Shown here piece after piece: positions 1 to 12,057 of a stretch of 64,000 bases of DNA. Position numbers and translations under genes: made by a program. Below the pieces are notes generated by a model. It was not told the origin of the DNA and made no database searches. It saw only the letters and a program-made list of their open reading frames with translations. Position 1 is the stretch's first letter. Every line of letters starts with the position of its first letter. This DNA comes from Schistosoma haematobium (lineage: Eukaryota; Platyhelminthes; Trematoda; Strigeidida; Schistosomatidae): the NCBI RefSeq assembly GCF_000699445.3, contig NC_067197.1:25279809-25343808 (forward strand), in the 5' to 3' direction.

Positions 1-897
1 TAAAGATAAGCAGCGACTACAGTTTTTTAGCACATAACTCAGACCACAAAGCAGAGAGGCAAATGAGTGAGTCAGCGAACCGAGTATAGTGTTAAATGTA
101 CATGTATATATATATAGGGAAATGAATGGATCATCGAATCAATTAGGCAGCTAATAAAAAAGCTAGTAGAATGAATATATGCATAGGCGGTAAGCAATGT
201 TCAAGCATACACATTTCATACAAGCACAACAATGATAAATGTACAATAAGTTGTTATAGTAAGGATGACTTTGTCCGCTAAATAAGTTTACAAAAAGGGC
301 TTAACCGGGTTAAATGAGAGCAAACTAAGTAGATTATGAATAAGTCGTTTTTCTTCTTCAAGAGTGTGATTAGAACAGATAATTTCGGTTCTTTGGGCCA
401 AGCATTTGAATAATTTTCTCTTATGTTTTAATGAGATAAAGCTCAAAATATGTGTGCATTGACTTTGTGTAGTTAGTTTCTCATTAACACTTTTTGATGT
501 TCCACCAGGTCTTATCATCAATTCAAAATTCATTTATCTTGGTGGTGAAACAGACATCTAGGAAAAGACTAGATAATTTTCAAGCTATAACATGAAGTGG
601 TTGGAGTTGGAAATACGAACTACTAAATTTCCAATCTGTGTTTTAGAGAAGATAATTGCTCTCCGTATGATCTGAAGGTTTAAGATCAGAAATCTGTTAG
701 GTTTGACTTAAGGGACTAAACAACTGTCTATGGATTTCATAATTTTAAGTTCTCCAGATGAAGTTACTCCATGAAATGAATGAAAAATTAAATAAAGTAC
801 TAAATATTCCTCTAAAGAAGTTAAATTTTACACTGGAAAAACTAATAAAACTTAACGAATAGAATTAGAATATTTAGCTTACATAAAATATACATAC
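1..897. other. No supported gene; left-edge noncoding DNA
   Basis: This lies downstream of the donor site at 897 on the minus strand, so it should be intron of the gene described at 898-10043. An 81-codon minus-strand frame (533-288) has a stop just before its ATG, and no acceptor in it matches the phase 0 left by exon 898-1199, so I do not accept it as the next exon. No repeat family was recognised here. Confidence 0.5.
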
Positions 898-1199
898 CTG
901 ACGAACTAGTCTTGTTTGTTGTACATAAGTACTCCTATGCAATGCTTTACCACTAGCTGAACTATGTTGTGTAAATCTTTGCAAACAAGCAACTGTACGA
1001 CCACGGACATAAGCTCCTTGAAATTTTTCTATATTTTCTAAACCAACTTCTTCATGATGCCATTCGGGTGCAGTAGGAACAACGGTACCATTTAAATTTG
1101 AATTATTCTCAATAGACGAATTCAAAAATACAGGTAAACGTGGATCTAAAACTGGCTGTTGATCATCCCAAACACCAAATTTATACATGTAACCCATTA
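898..1199 (-). CDS. Unrecognised flatworm protein, fourth visible coding exon (internal)
   Basis: The acceptor is an AG at 1201-1200 after a T-rich stretch, and the donor CAG|GTATGT has its GT at 897-896. The exon is 302 nt: two bases that complete a codon begun in exon 4956-4284 (A+TA, Ile), then 100 codons ending in phase 0, so the gene continues beyond the left edge of the window. The peptide starts MGYMYKFGVWDDQQ and ends QQTRLVRQ. It has a mixed, domain-like composition (Trp, His, Gly, Cys present) unlike the low-complexity exons before it, and carries a local motif EWHHEEVGLENIEKF followed by a basic RGR segment. I do not recognise the family. Seen directly: the open frame, both splice sites and the phase match. 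Inferred: that it is expressed and belongs to the same transcript as the next three exons. Confidence 0.75.
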
Positions 1200-1849
1200 C
1201 TAAATTTAAAATATATTAGTATAAAGTAAAGAAAATTGATCATTCTATATTTACTGAGAAATTAGTTTAGTACTTAACGTTTAATTTAACCTATCACTGA
1301 ATTATAAACTACAATATTACTTGAGTTAAGGTTAACTAATTAGATATGTTCCATTTGTACACTCTAAACTTTAAACATTACGACTACACGGTTACTGCTT
1401 CAGTGAACTTATGCTTTGTTTTATATTGGCAAAAAATAATTTGTTCTAAATTAAACTAATAACGTGAGTATATTATGCTTAGGTTAGACTAACCATTAAT
1501 CGGTAGCTTTCATATATTATTATGTCATATGAGATGCCAAAAGTGTATTTATTTATGTTGTTCATGATCAACGGACATTTATTAGGAGTTACTTAATTTG
1601 GCAACTCGATTATTTGTTATTTCTATAATTAATAAGCTGTTATAATTTATATAAAATTGGACATAAGAATAATATACTGTGACCTTGTAGGAGACTTATC
1701 AGCCAATGAGGAAACACTCCATAGTTATAAACGAATTATCAATAAATAGTAATAAAATAACAGTGCAAAAACTCCTTTAATCTTAACGTTTACTACTCAC
1801 ATGCCAAGTTATTATTTTTAGTAAGGGTAAAAGGTCAAGTTTACATATC

Positions 1850-2010
1850 AGGAGTCGGGATAGTATTTTGAGTTAGAGTTATCACACCACTGAGTTCTCG
1901 TCACTAATTGACATCGGTTGTGGATTGGACTTACGAATTAGTACTGAGGTTTTCATCACGTACTGATATCAGTTATAATCCAATGTTTTACCATCCTTCT
2001 GTTTGCCAAC
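1850..2010. repeat. Degenerate Merlin MITE remnant
   Basis: The stretch aligns with the middle of the Merlin MITE at 11761-12049: a shared run ending in GGTTTTCATCAC, then a block like CTGATATTAGCTATAAT, in the same order. Both terminal inverted repeats are lost or unreadable. It lies in the intron between exons 4284-4956 and 898-1199. Confidence 0.5.
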
Positions 2011-2617
2011 TTAAAAAAAAACTTAGGGTCGAGATTTAGAGGAAGAGTTAGAAAGGAAGAATATTATCTAGCATCACTAAATATTCTTTATAACTCATTG
2101 AATCACATTAAGCACTATAACAAACAATTTGCCTTGTGAGCACATGCTTTTTTATTTTAGTTTGAGCACTATCTAAAATTCACGTTCTGGTTGACTGATT
2201 CCTACTACTCTAAAAATTAATTCTTGTCAATTTTCATCTAATTAATAATAGTATACAAGTTATCTATTATTACACTTAAAATTTTGCACAAAATGTACAA
2301 ACGATTATCTTAATTCTGATTGGTTAACTCAAGGCCATCAGAATATCATACTTGTAAATTCATATATTTTGTGCAAGTAAATATTCGTTCAAAAATAAAT
2401 TTGCTTGTTAATCTCATTTAATGTAAATCTAATTCATAAATTAATTTATATTATTCATGTTGTGAAATGTTCAAAATTTTAATTAAAATTCGTTGCCTAC
2501 TGTGATATAGGATTACTTATACTAGTACATATACACAAAACATAATTCCAAATGATTGTGATCATTAAGCTAAACAATTTGATGTATGTCCAATAGAAAA
2601 AGAGGTGGAATTTAATA

Positions 2618-2703
2618 ATTGAATTCATGAGTCAATTAAAACTAGACCACCATGAAAAACCTGGAAGCGCTAGATGGTTGTTTCGTTCTTGTATAGGACG
2701 GTT
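2618..2703 (-). repeat. F2 hammerhead retroposon fragment
   Basis: This is the reverse complement of the F2 tail (GAGTCAATT...CTAGACCACCATG) followed by the 3' half of the ribozyme, ending near the stem II loop. No 5' core strand is present, so it cannot cleave. It is an intronic copy just upstream of the SR2-like element. Confidence 0.7.
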
Positions 2704-2785
2704 TATAAATTTAGGCATCAGTTAAAATATTGTTAAAATTTATTTTTAAGCTAATCTGTATGCTGTACTATTTATGTACAATTAA

Positions 2786-3940
<1,155 letters not shown>

Positions 3941-4283
3941 GTGTTTTCATAGTCAGTTTGTTTTTTTTATTATTGCCATCATATTACAAATTATATTTTA
4001 TCATGTTATTAGAATAGTTGTAAACGATTTTTTCTATCGATTTCATTTCATACCTCTTTCCAATCTTAACTGCAATCACTTTTTTGCTATGATCCAGGTT
4101 TATACCTACCACTTATCGGAATTAATGTGACGACTGATGCAAGTTTTGTCTAAAAAGAAATTTAGATTTAAGCACTTTGGTTAGTTACCATAAACAACAA
4201 ATTTTGTTTTTCAAAGCCTAAATATAAAATAAAATAAACAACTTCATGTTTGTAAACAAAATTTATTGCATGAAGAAATTTAC

Positions 4284-4956
4284 TTTGCTGTGATTTTAGC
4301 TCAATGAGTTCGTGATTGTTTTTAATATCCTTGTCTTGTTTTGAAGTGTCTACTAATAAATCATTATTGATCGATGTACGTAATTTATTGAGTTGATTAG
4401 CTGATTCCGTTTCTTTAGACCTTCCTGGTATTGATTTAACCAAACTTCGTGTATTTTGAATGCCAGTAGATAGAGAACGTTTAAGTGAGTTGGATAGACT
4501 GCGGACTATTTTTCGTGCTCTGGAACTAGATCTATTTACTTCAGATAGATTTGCATTTAAATGTTCCATATTATCTGTTTGTTGAGTTAAAGCAATTGGA
4601 TTAATAGTATCAATTAATTTGGATGAAACTTCAGTTGAAGTTGCACATTGTGAACAACTTGAATTTTCAGTGTGCTTATAATTAATCATACTACCATTAA
4701 GAGACCTTACAACAATTGCTGGTGAGAGGCATGGTTCATCATTTTGTGTTTTATTTTTTGTATGTAAGACTGTGAGATCTAGACCAGGTCGACTTATTAC
4801 TTGTCCATTAGGTGAACTAGTTGACTTAGTTGTGGACTGTTCATTTGAAACCATACTTGATACTTGTTCGTCATAATGCGGAGATCTATACTCATATTGA
4901 TTTTTACTTGGTAGTCGAATTTCTGTATCAGTACTACTTCCAGGAAGAAAAAACAC
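4284..4956 (-). CDS. Unrecognised flatworm protein, third visible coding exon (Ser/basic-rich)
   Basis: The acceptor is AG at 4958-4957 (TTTATTTCCGTAG|GTG). The donor is CAAA|GTAAAT with GT at 4283-4282. It enters in phase 0 and leaves in phase 1, matching both neighbours. It encodes about 224 residues: a polar, Ser/Thr/Asn-rich first half, then a strongly basic Ser/Arg segment (SSSRARKIVRSLSNSLKRSL) and SLVKSIPGRSKE, then a helix-prone KNNHELIELKSQQ end. This composition suggests a disordered, possibly membrane- or nucleic-acid-contacting linker, but no domain is recognised. The frame stays open past the donor to 4168, which would give a different C terminus if the intron were retained. The phase match with exon 898-1199 favours splicing. 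Confidence 0.72.
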
Positions 4957-5339
4957 CTACGGAAATAAATAGAGTAAAATCTCTTGGTTATAGGGTTAAA
5001 TTACACATGAATGATTGAGAAATTTTGATTTTTAAAATCTGTCACATGTGCATAATAATGCTAATTTTCTATGATGCGTAACATTTTGTAATGGTTTGAG
5101 TTTTACACTTGATATTGAACACAAAAATTTATCGGTCTTCTTTTGTGTATGTGAATTCGTAGCTGATTGCCTCTATATTGTCGTTAAGTCACATTGTTTT
5201 AATGGTAACATAAAGACAGTCAGCTCAGAATGAGGATTCATCAAAAATTTATTGATGAAATGTAGTCCTTAATATCAACGGGAAGAGCTAATCCATTACA
5301 AAAATTAATTTATTTCAATCTCACAATGTAGGTGATGTC
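4957..5339. other. Intron sequence, no element recognised
   Basis: This is the acceptor-side part of the intron between 6921 and 4957. It is AT-rich with no repeat family I can name. Confidence 0.5.
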
Positions 5340-5560
5340 TGCAGTCAAGCAAAAGATAATGTGGTTTATGTTACTTAGGCTTGCAGATATAGGTCGTATG
5401 TAACATCAGCCGGAAGTGGGATGTTTGCGATCGAAATTAAGCGGAGAGAGAAGGAAACTGAAAGTAATCTAGATGAAAACACGAATGAAGGAGCAAGGAA
5501 ACTTGTAAGAGACAACTTAAAGACGATGTGTAAATGATATATTTAATGTCTGATTTTCAC
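5340..5560 (+). repeat. Unclassified interspersed repeat, copy 1
   Basis: The last third (…GAGACAACTTAAAG…GTGTAAATGATATATTTAATG) matches 22950-23010 (…GAAAGACAATTCAAGG…GTGCAAATGGTGTATTTAATG) in the same orientation, and the preceding purine-rich stretch is alike. No terminal repeats or coding motif are seen. It may be the 3' part of a longer element. Confidence 0.4.
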
Positions 5561-6251
5561 AATTAACTATATCATTATGTGATTGTGCTTCCAGAAAAAC
5601 TTGATATTCCGCACCTGTGTTCCCGTTCACTATGTACTAGGCTTTGGTGAGAATAAGAATGTAAGCACCAATCAGTAGATACATTTAGTTGATGACTACT
5701 ATGTGGAACGAAATCAGTTTGCTGGATTTCACTGCCAGCTACAATCTAACTTAAAAAGCAATATTTATGAAAGTATTTGTCATGCAGAAAGGTAATTATA
5801 AGATCTGACTTTTTCATATTACAACTGATTTCATATGGATCAAAAATGATTCATTTTATCAAAATATTATTTCTAAAACTCAAAAGCCACCGTATTTGCT
5901 AACAATCTGGTGTTTACGGTCATTGTGCAACACAGACTTATTCGTGGTGAGTAAAGTTATTCTACTACATTCCAATTCCTAAGGTATCCCTTTGTCAGAT
6001 TATCGTAGTAGTAAACTTGAAGCATGTAATAACAAAATGAACTGTATCATTATATCATATATCATTAATTGGTGACGTCATTTGTAAATCTAATTTCAAT
6101 GTATTATGAGATTAAAATCAGAAAAATACTACTCTCCAGTAACGACAGATTCTCATAAATAAATAAAAAAGAAATTCGTTGTAGCTAAATAATCTGAAAG
6201 GTAAATCTAGATATACTGAATTGGTGAATTCGAATTGGAACAAAAAGATAA

Positions 6252-6405
6252 TGTAGAAAATTTGTAGCTCAGGTGGATGATTCACGTAGAGTTTTATTCT
6301 GTGAGCTGTATGGTTTAGTTGTGGAGCTTTCTGATAATGTTGTTCAGAAGAACAATGACAACTCCATGACCAAACCATCCACCTCAGAGAATAAAACTCC
6401 ACGTA
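6252..6405. repeat. Small hairpin insertion with hammerhead-like loop, 13-bp TSD
   Basis: Perfect 13-bp duplications AACAAAAAGATAA flank it (6239-6251 and 6406-6418). Inside, two arms of 43 nt (6284-6326 and 6362-6404) are inverted repeats matching at about 36 positions. The loop between them reads CTGATAA, a GTTGTTC-AGAA-GAACAAT hairpin, then GACAAC and CTC: a hammerhead-like order (core, stem II, GAAA-equivalent, cleavage triplet) with substitutions in both core strands. The right arm is therefore the sequence just 3' of the would-be cleavage site and the left arm is its inverse, the same geometry as in the other ribozyme families here. Confidence 0.75.
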
Positions 6406-6921
6406 AACAAAAAGATAACATTTGTGAATTGAAATCAATCATAAGTTCATGAGGTTAACGAATGTTTGTAAGACAAAAATTTATCATTAACAGAATCTAA
6501 TCAGTGAAGAGTTAATAAAACTAATGAAAACTATATTACAAACACCATGAAATAAATACTTAGTCTTATCTGAGTCAATATATATTGGTCTCATGATGTG
6601 AACCTTTTTATTACTAACAAATTAGTTATGAAACTACGTATTAGTTTAAACAAATAATTCTCCTTTTTAACATCAAATAGTATAAGAGACTATTACAGAC
6701 CAATACAAGCTGTTTAGTAATTACTGTCTTTCTATTTACTATCAATGAGAGATACAATTTTAATGTATAAAACTATATTAACGTAGATTATACGAAGCAA
6801 TTAAATAAAGTAACGTAAACAACCCCGTATCCAACGACAAGTAATAACGATAACCATAATAAATAAATAACTCTATCAGTACTGTCAAAATCAAAAGTTA
6901 ATTTTCCCTAATACAACTTAC

Positions 6922-7299
6922 ATCTCTTGTTGTTTTTCTTTCTAAGACAATACGCCTTTGATAAACCTGTCTGTAACGCTTTCCATTAATAATAAATTCT
7001 TCAGAAACTTGTTCTTCTCTTGGACAACTTAAACTACTATTAATTGATGGTGAAATAAATTTAGAAAGGGAATTTTCATTCATTTTTTTTCGGTCTATCA
7101 ACATACTACCAAAACGATTTAATTTAAATTGATCAATTTTATCATTTCCATCAGTTTGTTCATCTATATTATCATCTTCATTATGATAATCATCATCAAT
7201 GTTCAATGTCGACCATCTGGAGTCGGGTGAATTGTGTTGCTGATACTGATTGTCAGATGGAAGATTTATGCTACCGTATTTTGTATCATAGTTTCTTGT
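6922..7299 (-). CDS. Unrecognised flatworm protein, second visible coding exon (acidic to basic)
   Basis: The acceptor is AG at 7301-7300 (CATCAAAATAG|ACAAG) after a pyrimidine-rich run. The donor is a strong consensus GAGAT|GTAAGT with GT at 6921-6920. The exon is 378 nt, 126 codons, phase 0 at both ends. It begins TRNYDTKYGSINLPSDNQ, passes through an acidic Asp/Asn-rich tract (NIDDDYHNEDDNIDEQTD), then a Lys/Asn/Ser region, and ends with a more ordered stretch FIINGKRYRQVYQRRIVLE followed by RKTTRD. Family not recognised. The longest frame starting at a methionine-like codon begins only at 7206, but the splice acceptor and the open frame upstream show the exon starts at 7299. Confidence 0.75.
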
Positions 7300-8857
7300 C
7301 TATTTTGATGAAAAGTTAGAAAAAAGACAAAATACAAGAACAATAAATATGCACTTTAAAAACTAAACTGAGATTTCTTTTATCTGAAAAGACATGGCTA
7401 CTTAATAGCTTGATAATATTTAAATCTGATAAATAAATGCGCACAAAATAAACCATCAAGTTGGTAGTTATTACTTTAGACTAACAGTTTGTGTGATGCA
7501 AAAATTTGTCCCTCAACCTTTAGGTTAAAGTTAACATCCGCGAATAGAATTCAACATGATTTTAAGATTGTTTATATTAGTAGTCACCGTTCAAGTTCCA
7601 ATATATGTCCATAAATAGTAAGATTTAAATTCTTGATGTTAGTCAATTATGAAAAGAACAGAAGTTCTTCACCGGATCTCACCAATAGCCATCGTGCAAA
7701 GATAATCACTCTGTAGATGCGGACAGTACTATATACTCTGTAAAGTAACTTTTATACCAACAAAGTTTTATCAAATGCTGTCCTGAATATCGGAAGCTTT
7801 CCACTCAAAAAGAAATAGATATCCCATTTGTAGATTACGTTTATCACAGATTGATCGCAATAAGGATACCACTGAAAACCAGAGAGTGCTAGACAGCTGT
7901 TTTGTCAAAACATAAGAATATTCATCAGCCCCTTATAGCCTATAAATTAAAAACCTACCATACTTCTTCATCTAAAAAGATATCCTATTTATTAGACAAG
8001 CGATGACTTTTGTATCAAGTAACTAGTAATAACTTGCTTATTGAACCAATGTTTGCTTTATTCGAATGTCAGTATACATATCACCAATGAACTGAATATA
8101 TACTTAGCTGATGAACCCACAACAAGATGAAACACATTCCATTGCTAGTCACTACTGAAATATGATATAACAGGTGTATAATTTATTTTAAATCTGTAAT
8201 CCAAAAATAAGTTTTAAATGTTTTAATCTTTAATAGTTTGTTTAACTTTCAAATTATTTTATTTTTTAAAAGTTAAGAAATTTTTATTCATTTATATAGG
8301 TAGATACAAAAAGGATCAAATTTCATAATGAAATTAATCTAATTTTATGATTTAATTTAACAATAGTGTATTTAGAATCATTTATTGATTCGATAACTTG
8401 ATGAGAAACATATCGATTTTATTATTACTATTCTATTTTTAATGAAATATGATTGAATTAGTTACCATGTTAACAATGTAAATTATCGACTGCATAGAAG
8501 TAATAATTTGTTTATTAAAAAAAAGAAGGTAGATTACAAATCTATTCATAATTATAATGTATTAAATGAATTTCAATTTTGTGTAGAATTTGTTGTAATG
8601 AATCAATATATTTAATTGGCGCCATGTTAGCAATTAAATGATGATATTTGAAATGGTTGAAAAATGGTATATATAAATTTTGGTATATGATGAATCTTAG
8701 TATATAGATGTTGTTTGAACTATTAATGTGAATCATTTAAAGAATGGAATGAAATACATTTATTTGATTGTTTTATTCTATTTAAACAATGATTAACATA
8801 CTAATAAGGCTTAGTTCTAGTAATAGAATCTTGTAGGATTATGCTAATCGAGAGTTG
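7300..8857. other. Intron sequence, no element recognised
   Basis: This is the AT-rich intron between exons 9723-10043 and 6922-7299, left of the Sm-alpha-like insertion. An F2-like stub (about 7870-7900, ACCACTGAAAACC..GAGAGTGCTAGACAGCTGTTTTGTC) may be a very old minus-strand retroposon copy, but it is too short to be sure. Confidence 0.4.
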
Positions 8858-8866
8858 TTAATCAGT

Positions 8867-9132
8867 AGATTATAAGCAAAGATGGATAGTGGCTAGCAGT
8901 GGAATCTAGGACGCGTGTTTAGTCCTATTTTGGACTCGTCAACTGGATGTACCTGCATTTCAGTGTTGACGTTCACCCTGGGATTCGAACCCAGTACCAT
9001 TCACTTCAAACGGCAATATCAAAAGGCGATATCGATGCAATACACATAGTATGCACATATGCCAATAAGAGACTGATCAATTTTAGTCCTAAACATCAAT
9101 GGGAAGATTCAAGTAAACTATATCAAGTGAAT
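8867..9132. repeat. Sm-alpha-like retroposon, inverted head plus forward tail, 9-bp TSD
   Basis: The duplication TTAATCAGT lies at 8858-8866 and 9133-9141. The left two thirds are the reverse complement of the tRNA-like head and hammerhead (AGCAGTGGAATC...GACGCG...GGACTCGTC, then GATTCGAACCCAG as inverted box B). The right third is the unit's tail in forward orientation (GCCAATAAGAGACTGATCAA...GGGAAGATTCAAG). The ribozyme core is decayed (C3 to U, GAAA to UAAA). The two parts are adjacent rather than overlapping in unit order, as expected from twin priming. It lies in the intron between exons 9723-10043 and 6922-7299. Confidence 0.75.
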
Positions 9133-9722
9133 TTAATCAGTTAGTTGTTTCTAATACTTAATCTAATTTATAAACTCTCATATCCTGTTTAAGTAATGAA
9201 TAATACTGTATTTCGAGTCTACGAAATTTGAAATTTTAAAGTATACCAATCACGTTATCGACATGAACATCATATCTCTTATTTTACATGTTGCATTATA
9301 TGAACAACACTATAATCTTTCATACGAAGTTACAATATGAAATCCATTTACATTTATATAGTTAAAACTACCAGGATTCAAGTGATTTTTAAAAACTAAA
9401 CTTGTGTCATTTGGAATTGTTATGTCTTTGACTGATATATCATATTGTTAGGTCATGTTTATTAATCATTCAGTATTCTGTTTATAATTAGATGTATATA
9501 TCATTAGACGTATCTCAAGGAATGAATTATATACAATATAACAGAGGTTAACTATACAAATTCTCATGGTAATAACTCTGCATATATACATCATCGTGTA
9601 TGGTCGAGAAATTGTAAACAATTATTGTTTAACAAGGACTGTTATAATTGACAAATAGATATATAACTTATAATTGTACTTCATACAAAAGTGCTATCAT
9701 TCATGGGAATAAAATGATTTAC

Positions 9723-10043
9723 CTTAAAATTCATAGTTGATTTATCATTTACATTAGAATTAATTGAATTTATTTCAGTAGTTGTATTATTATCCAACTG
9801 GATTGTATGATAATTTATTGGATTGAAATTATTTACAACAGTAGTAGCAGCAGTAGTAGTAATGGTATCTTGTGATGCATTGGTTGTTGGCAATTCTGAT
9901 GATGGTAACACAATTGAATTGTCAATATAAACTGATTGCATTTCACATGTAATATTAGCAACTTCACGTTTCATTTCTTCAACTGTTGGCATTTGTACAA
10001 CTAAACAACATTTGTCAACAGGTACTGACTTTAAACACTCCAT
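9723..10043 (-). CDS. Unrecognised flatworm protein, first confident coding exon
   Basis: The frame opens at ATG 10043-10041 and runs 107 codons to a donor AAG|GTAAAT (GT at 9722-9721), phase 0, which fits exon 6922-7299. It encodes MECLKSVPVDKCCLVV, a helix-prone TVEEMKREVANITCEMQSV stretch, then a long Thr/Asn/Ser low-complexity tail with short TTT and NNN runs. I placed the start here because an in-frame TAA lies four codons upstream (10055-10053) and the preceding DNA is not clearly pyrimidine-rich. Alternatively, GGAG|TGT within the first codons could be an acceptor (a CTAAC branch-like motif lies about 30 nt upstream), which would make this an internal exon following 18109-18272. No family recognised. 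Confidence 0.65.
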
Positions 10044-10992
10044 AATTTCAGTTTACTTTTTGTTAGCCAGTGAACGTTTAATACAATAAATATTCCTAAT
10101 CAAATAAAAGAAGAGGAAATTTTAGTGAAAATTATAAGAAATAAGTTACTGTTTTATAAAGTTGGGTTTCTCAAGTAAACATATTTTAATTCACAACTTA
10201 CCTTCTAATAGGTATGTTATTTGTATTTCCAAAAGGCTATGATAGTATATATTAAATACGCAGGAAAATCAAATGTCTTACATTTACATAATAGACAGCT
10301 AATTAGTGCATCATGAATGAAATATATTTAAGTAATTCTCAAAACGAGTAGTATCTTAGATAGTAACTGTTCACAATAATATCCGTTTCAGATTCTATTC
10401 ATAAATGTTTAACCATAAAAATGTATATGGTACATAAGAGCACTGATAAATCTGTTAGTTTTACACATAATATTCAGTTGAATACGTCTGAAAATTATGA
10501 AACTGATATTCTTCATAATTTGAATACCTAAAAGAAAACAGACTATGTGATCATATAAGGTATCAGTGACAGTGTATCTGAATCAATATATATGAGTCAT
10601 GTATACAAAAATCAACTTTATTGAGTCTTTGCTTTAGATTATGATGAAGATGAATTACATCTTGTATACATATATCACTGTGTAATATGCTTGGTTGTTC
10701 AAAGGAAACTATTTCAACATTTAAGAAATGCCATAGTTGATCAATTTTTAAAACCTGGTAGGGTTAAAAAGGGTGCATATAACTTAAATTATATATTGTT
10801 AATGGCTTTAGATTCCAGATGTAAATTAATTAGAAACAACTAGATAAATGTTATATGAGACAAAAACATTAAGAGAATGATGGTCAATAAGGATGTATAA
10901 CTAATGTAAAATAGTGAAAACACCTAGAACAGTGTGAAATTCAACTCTAGTCCCTTTTATACAAACGACACTTATCATATGGAATTTCTATT
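10044..10992. other. Upstream flank or intron, nothing recognised
   Basis: AT-rich sequence upstream of the first confident exon. I see no convincing TATA/initiator pair, spliced-leader acceptor or repeat family. Confidence 0.4.
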
Positions 10993-11004
10993 AATTTTAT
11001 ATAT

Positions 11005-11284
11005 CAGAAGGCTTTTTGCGGATATTATAGAAATTTCAATGTGTCGCTAAATGTAGTGGATTAGTTGAAGTTAGACAATAACACTGTTGGATACCGGCCG
11101 GCTCAGTGGTATAATGGTTAACCGCTCACGCGCGAGATTGGTAGGTCCTGGGTTCAAATCTCGTGAGGTGGGGTCGTGGACGTGCACTGCTGAGGAGTCC
11201 CGCGATAGGACGAAACGGCCGTCTAGTGCTTCCACGTTTCATATGACGGTCTATCTTCAACTGACTCATGATCTCAACTATTGA
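11005..11284 (+). repeat. F2 hammerhead retroposon, short inverted left end, 12-bp perfect TSD
   Basis: Perfect duplications AATTTTATATAT lie at 10993-11004 and 11285-11296. The first 36 nt or so are the inverted F2 3' end (GGATATTATAGAAATTTCAA). The forward unit follows: leader GGATTAGTTGAAGTTAGAC, tRNA-like head with box A GGCTCAGTGGT (about 11100) and box B GGTTCAAATC (11152-11161), hammerhead 11184-11229, and tail GACTCATGATCTCAAC. The inverted start shows that even nearly full-length units carry the inverted terminus. Confidence 0.85.
11184..11229 (+). ncRNA. Hammerhead ribozyme (F2 type), core intact
   Basis: Stem I is GCACUG/UAGUGC (one G-U pair). Core CUGAGGA, stem II GUCC/GGAC closed by a 7-nt loop, GAAA, stem III ACGG/CCGU without a real loop, and cleavage after GUC at 11223. 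An outer GGA near 11176 could add a second stem I helix across an internal loop. Stem III this short is known in hammerheads of schistosome satellites and Penelope-like elements, where cleavage is more efficient as dimers. Confidence 0.8.
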
Positions 11285-11760
11285 AATTTTATATATGTTT
11301 AACATATTAAATTATTTAAAGTCCTAATTTCTTCAGTTTATCAAAATCGTCTCAATTTCAGATTAGAGCAAAATTTCTGTATAGTTTATTATGATTATTT
11401 GTAATAGAAATTTGGATAATTACCAAATGTACTTCATTTAACACATTATAGGTGAATGTATTGAAAGAAAATGGACCAGTCAATTGACTTAAAATTTGAA
11501 ATTTTTAGGGGTAACATTTAAATAATTTCTCGGTATATCATGTAACAATATGGTTTTTATTGTGATTTAATTTATGTCTGTGTGTGAATGATAATGACTG
11601 GTTGTCTGCTTAGTCAAACTTGTAGATAGTCTGACAGATGTCAGACGAGTTATATATTCCCATATCCTTAATATTATTATTATATATATATATTCTTCGT
11701 TTATATAATTATGTTTTAATATAATGAGAATTTGTCAGTGATTACTAGATAAGTATATAC

Positions 11761-12049
11761 GGTGAGACTATAATTTATGGACGACTTTTGAGGGACTCTA
11801 AACTCACCTTGAGAGTGTCCACTTAATAGCTAGAACCAAATGTGGGTTATAAACTTGTATGAGGAATACGAATTATCATTTACAGTTGGTGGTTAAGGTT
11901 AGGAATTAGATTTCGGGTTTTCATCACAAACTGATATTAGCTATAATGCCAAAACCCTATTTAACCAAATAGATAAGTGAATTTCGCGCCAAAAACCGAC
12001 ACCTGTTATCTTATACCTGATTGGTTCGTCCCTAAATTATAGTCTCGCC
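11761..12049. mobile_element. Merlin-family MITE
   Basis: It begins GGTGAGACTATAATTTATGG and ends with the inverse (CTAAATTATAGTCTCGCC), giving terminal inverted repeats of about 24 bp. The flanks GTATATAC (11753-11760) and GTATCTAT (12050-12057) look like an 8-bp duplication with two changes; Merlin elements are known for 8-9 bp duplications. There is no coding capacity. Copies or parts recur at 34447-34718, 32317-32455 and about 1850-2010. The Merlin assignment rests on the linked transposase remnant at 32520-32806, which sits between ends of the same kind. Confidence 0.8.
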
Positions 12050-12057
12050 GTATCTAT

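Noticed and set aside
288..533. 81-codon minus-strand frame as the next exon of the left gene
   Set aside because: A stop lies directly before its ATG and no acceptor fits the phase 0 left by exon 898-1199.
6118..6438. 106-codon minus-strand frame
   Set aside because: It spans the inverted-repeat insertion 6252-6405 and its target duplications, so it is a product of the hairpin and not a gene.
11100..11165. True tRNA genes at F2 heads
   Set aside because: Boxes A and B are present, but the acceptor and anticodon arms do not pair and the sequence continues into the ribozyme; they are pol III-derived retroposon heads.
11087..11284. Plus-strand frame over the F2 copy; similarly 27645-27887, 48159-47968, 45442-45257
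   Set aside because: These frames are translations of the tRNA-like head and ribozyme; they recur with every well-preserved copy and encode nothing.
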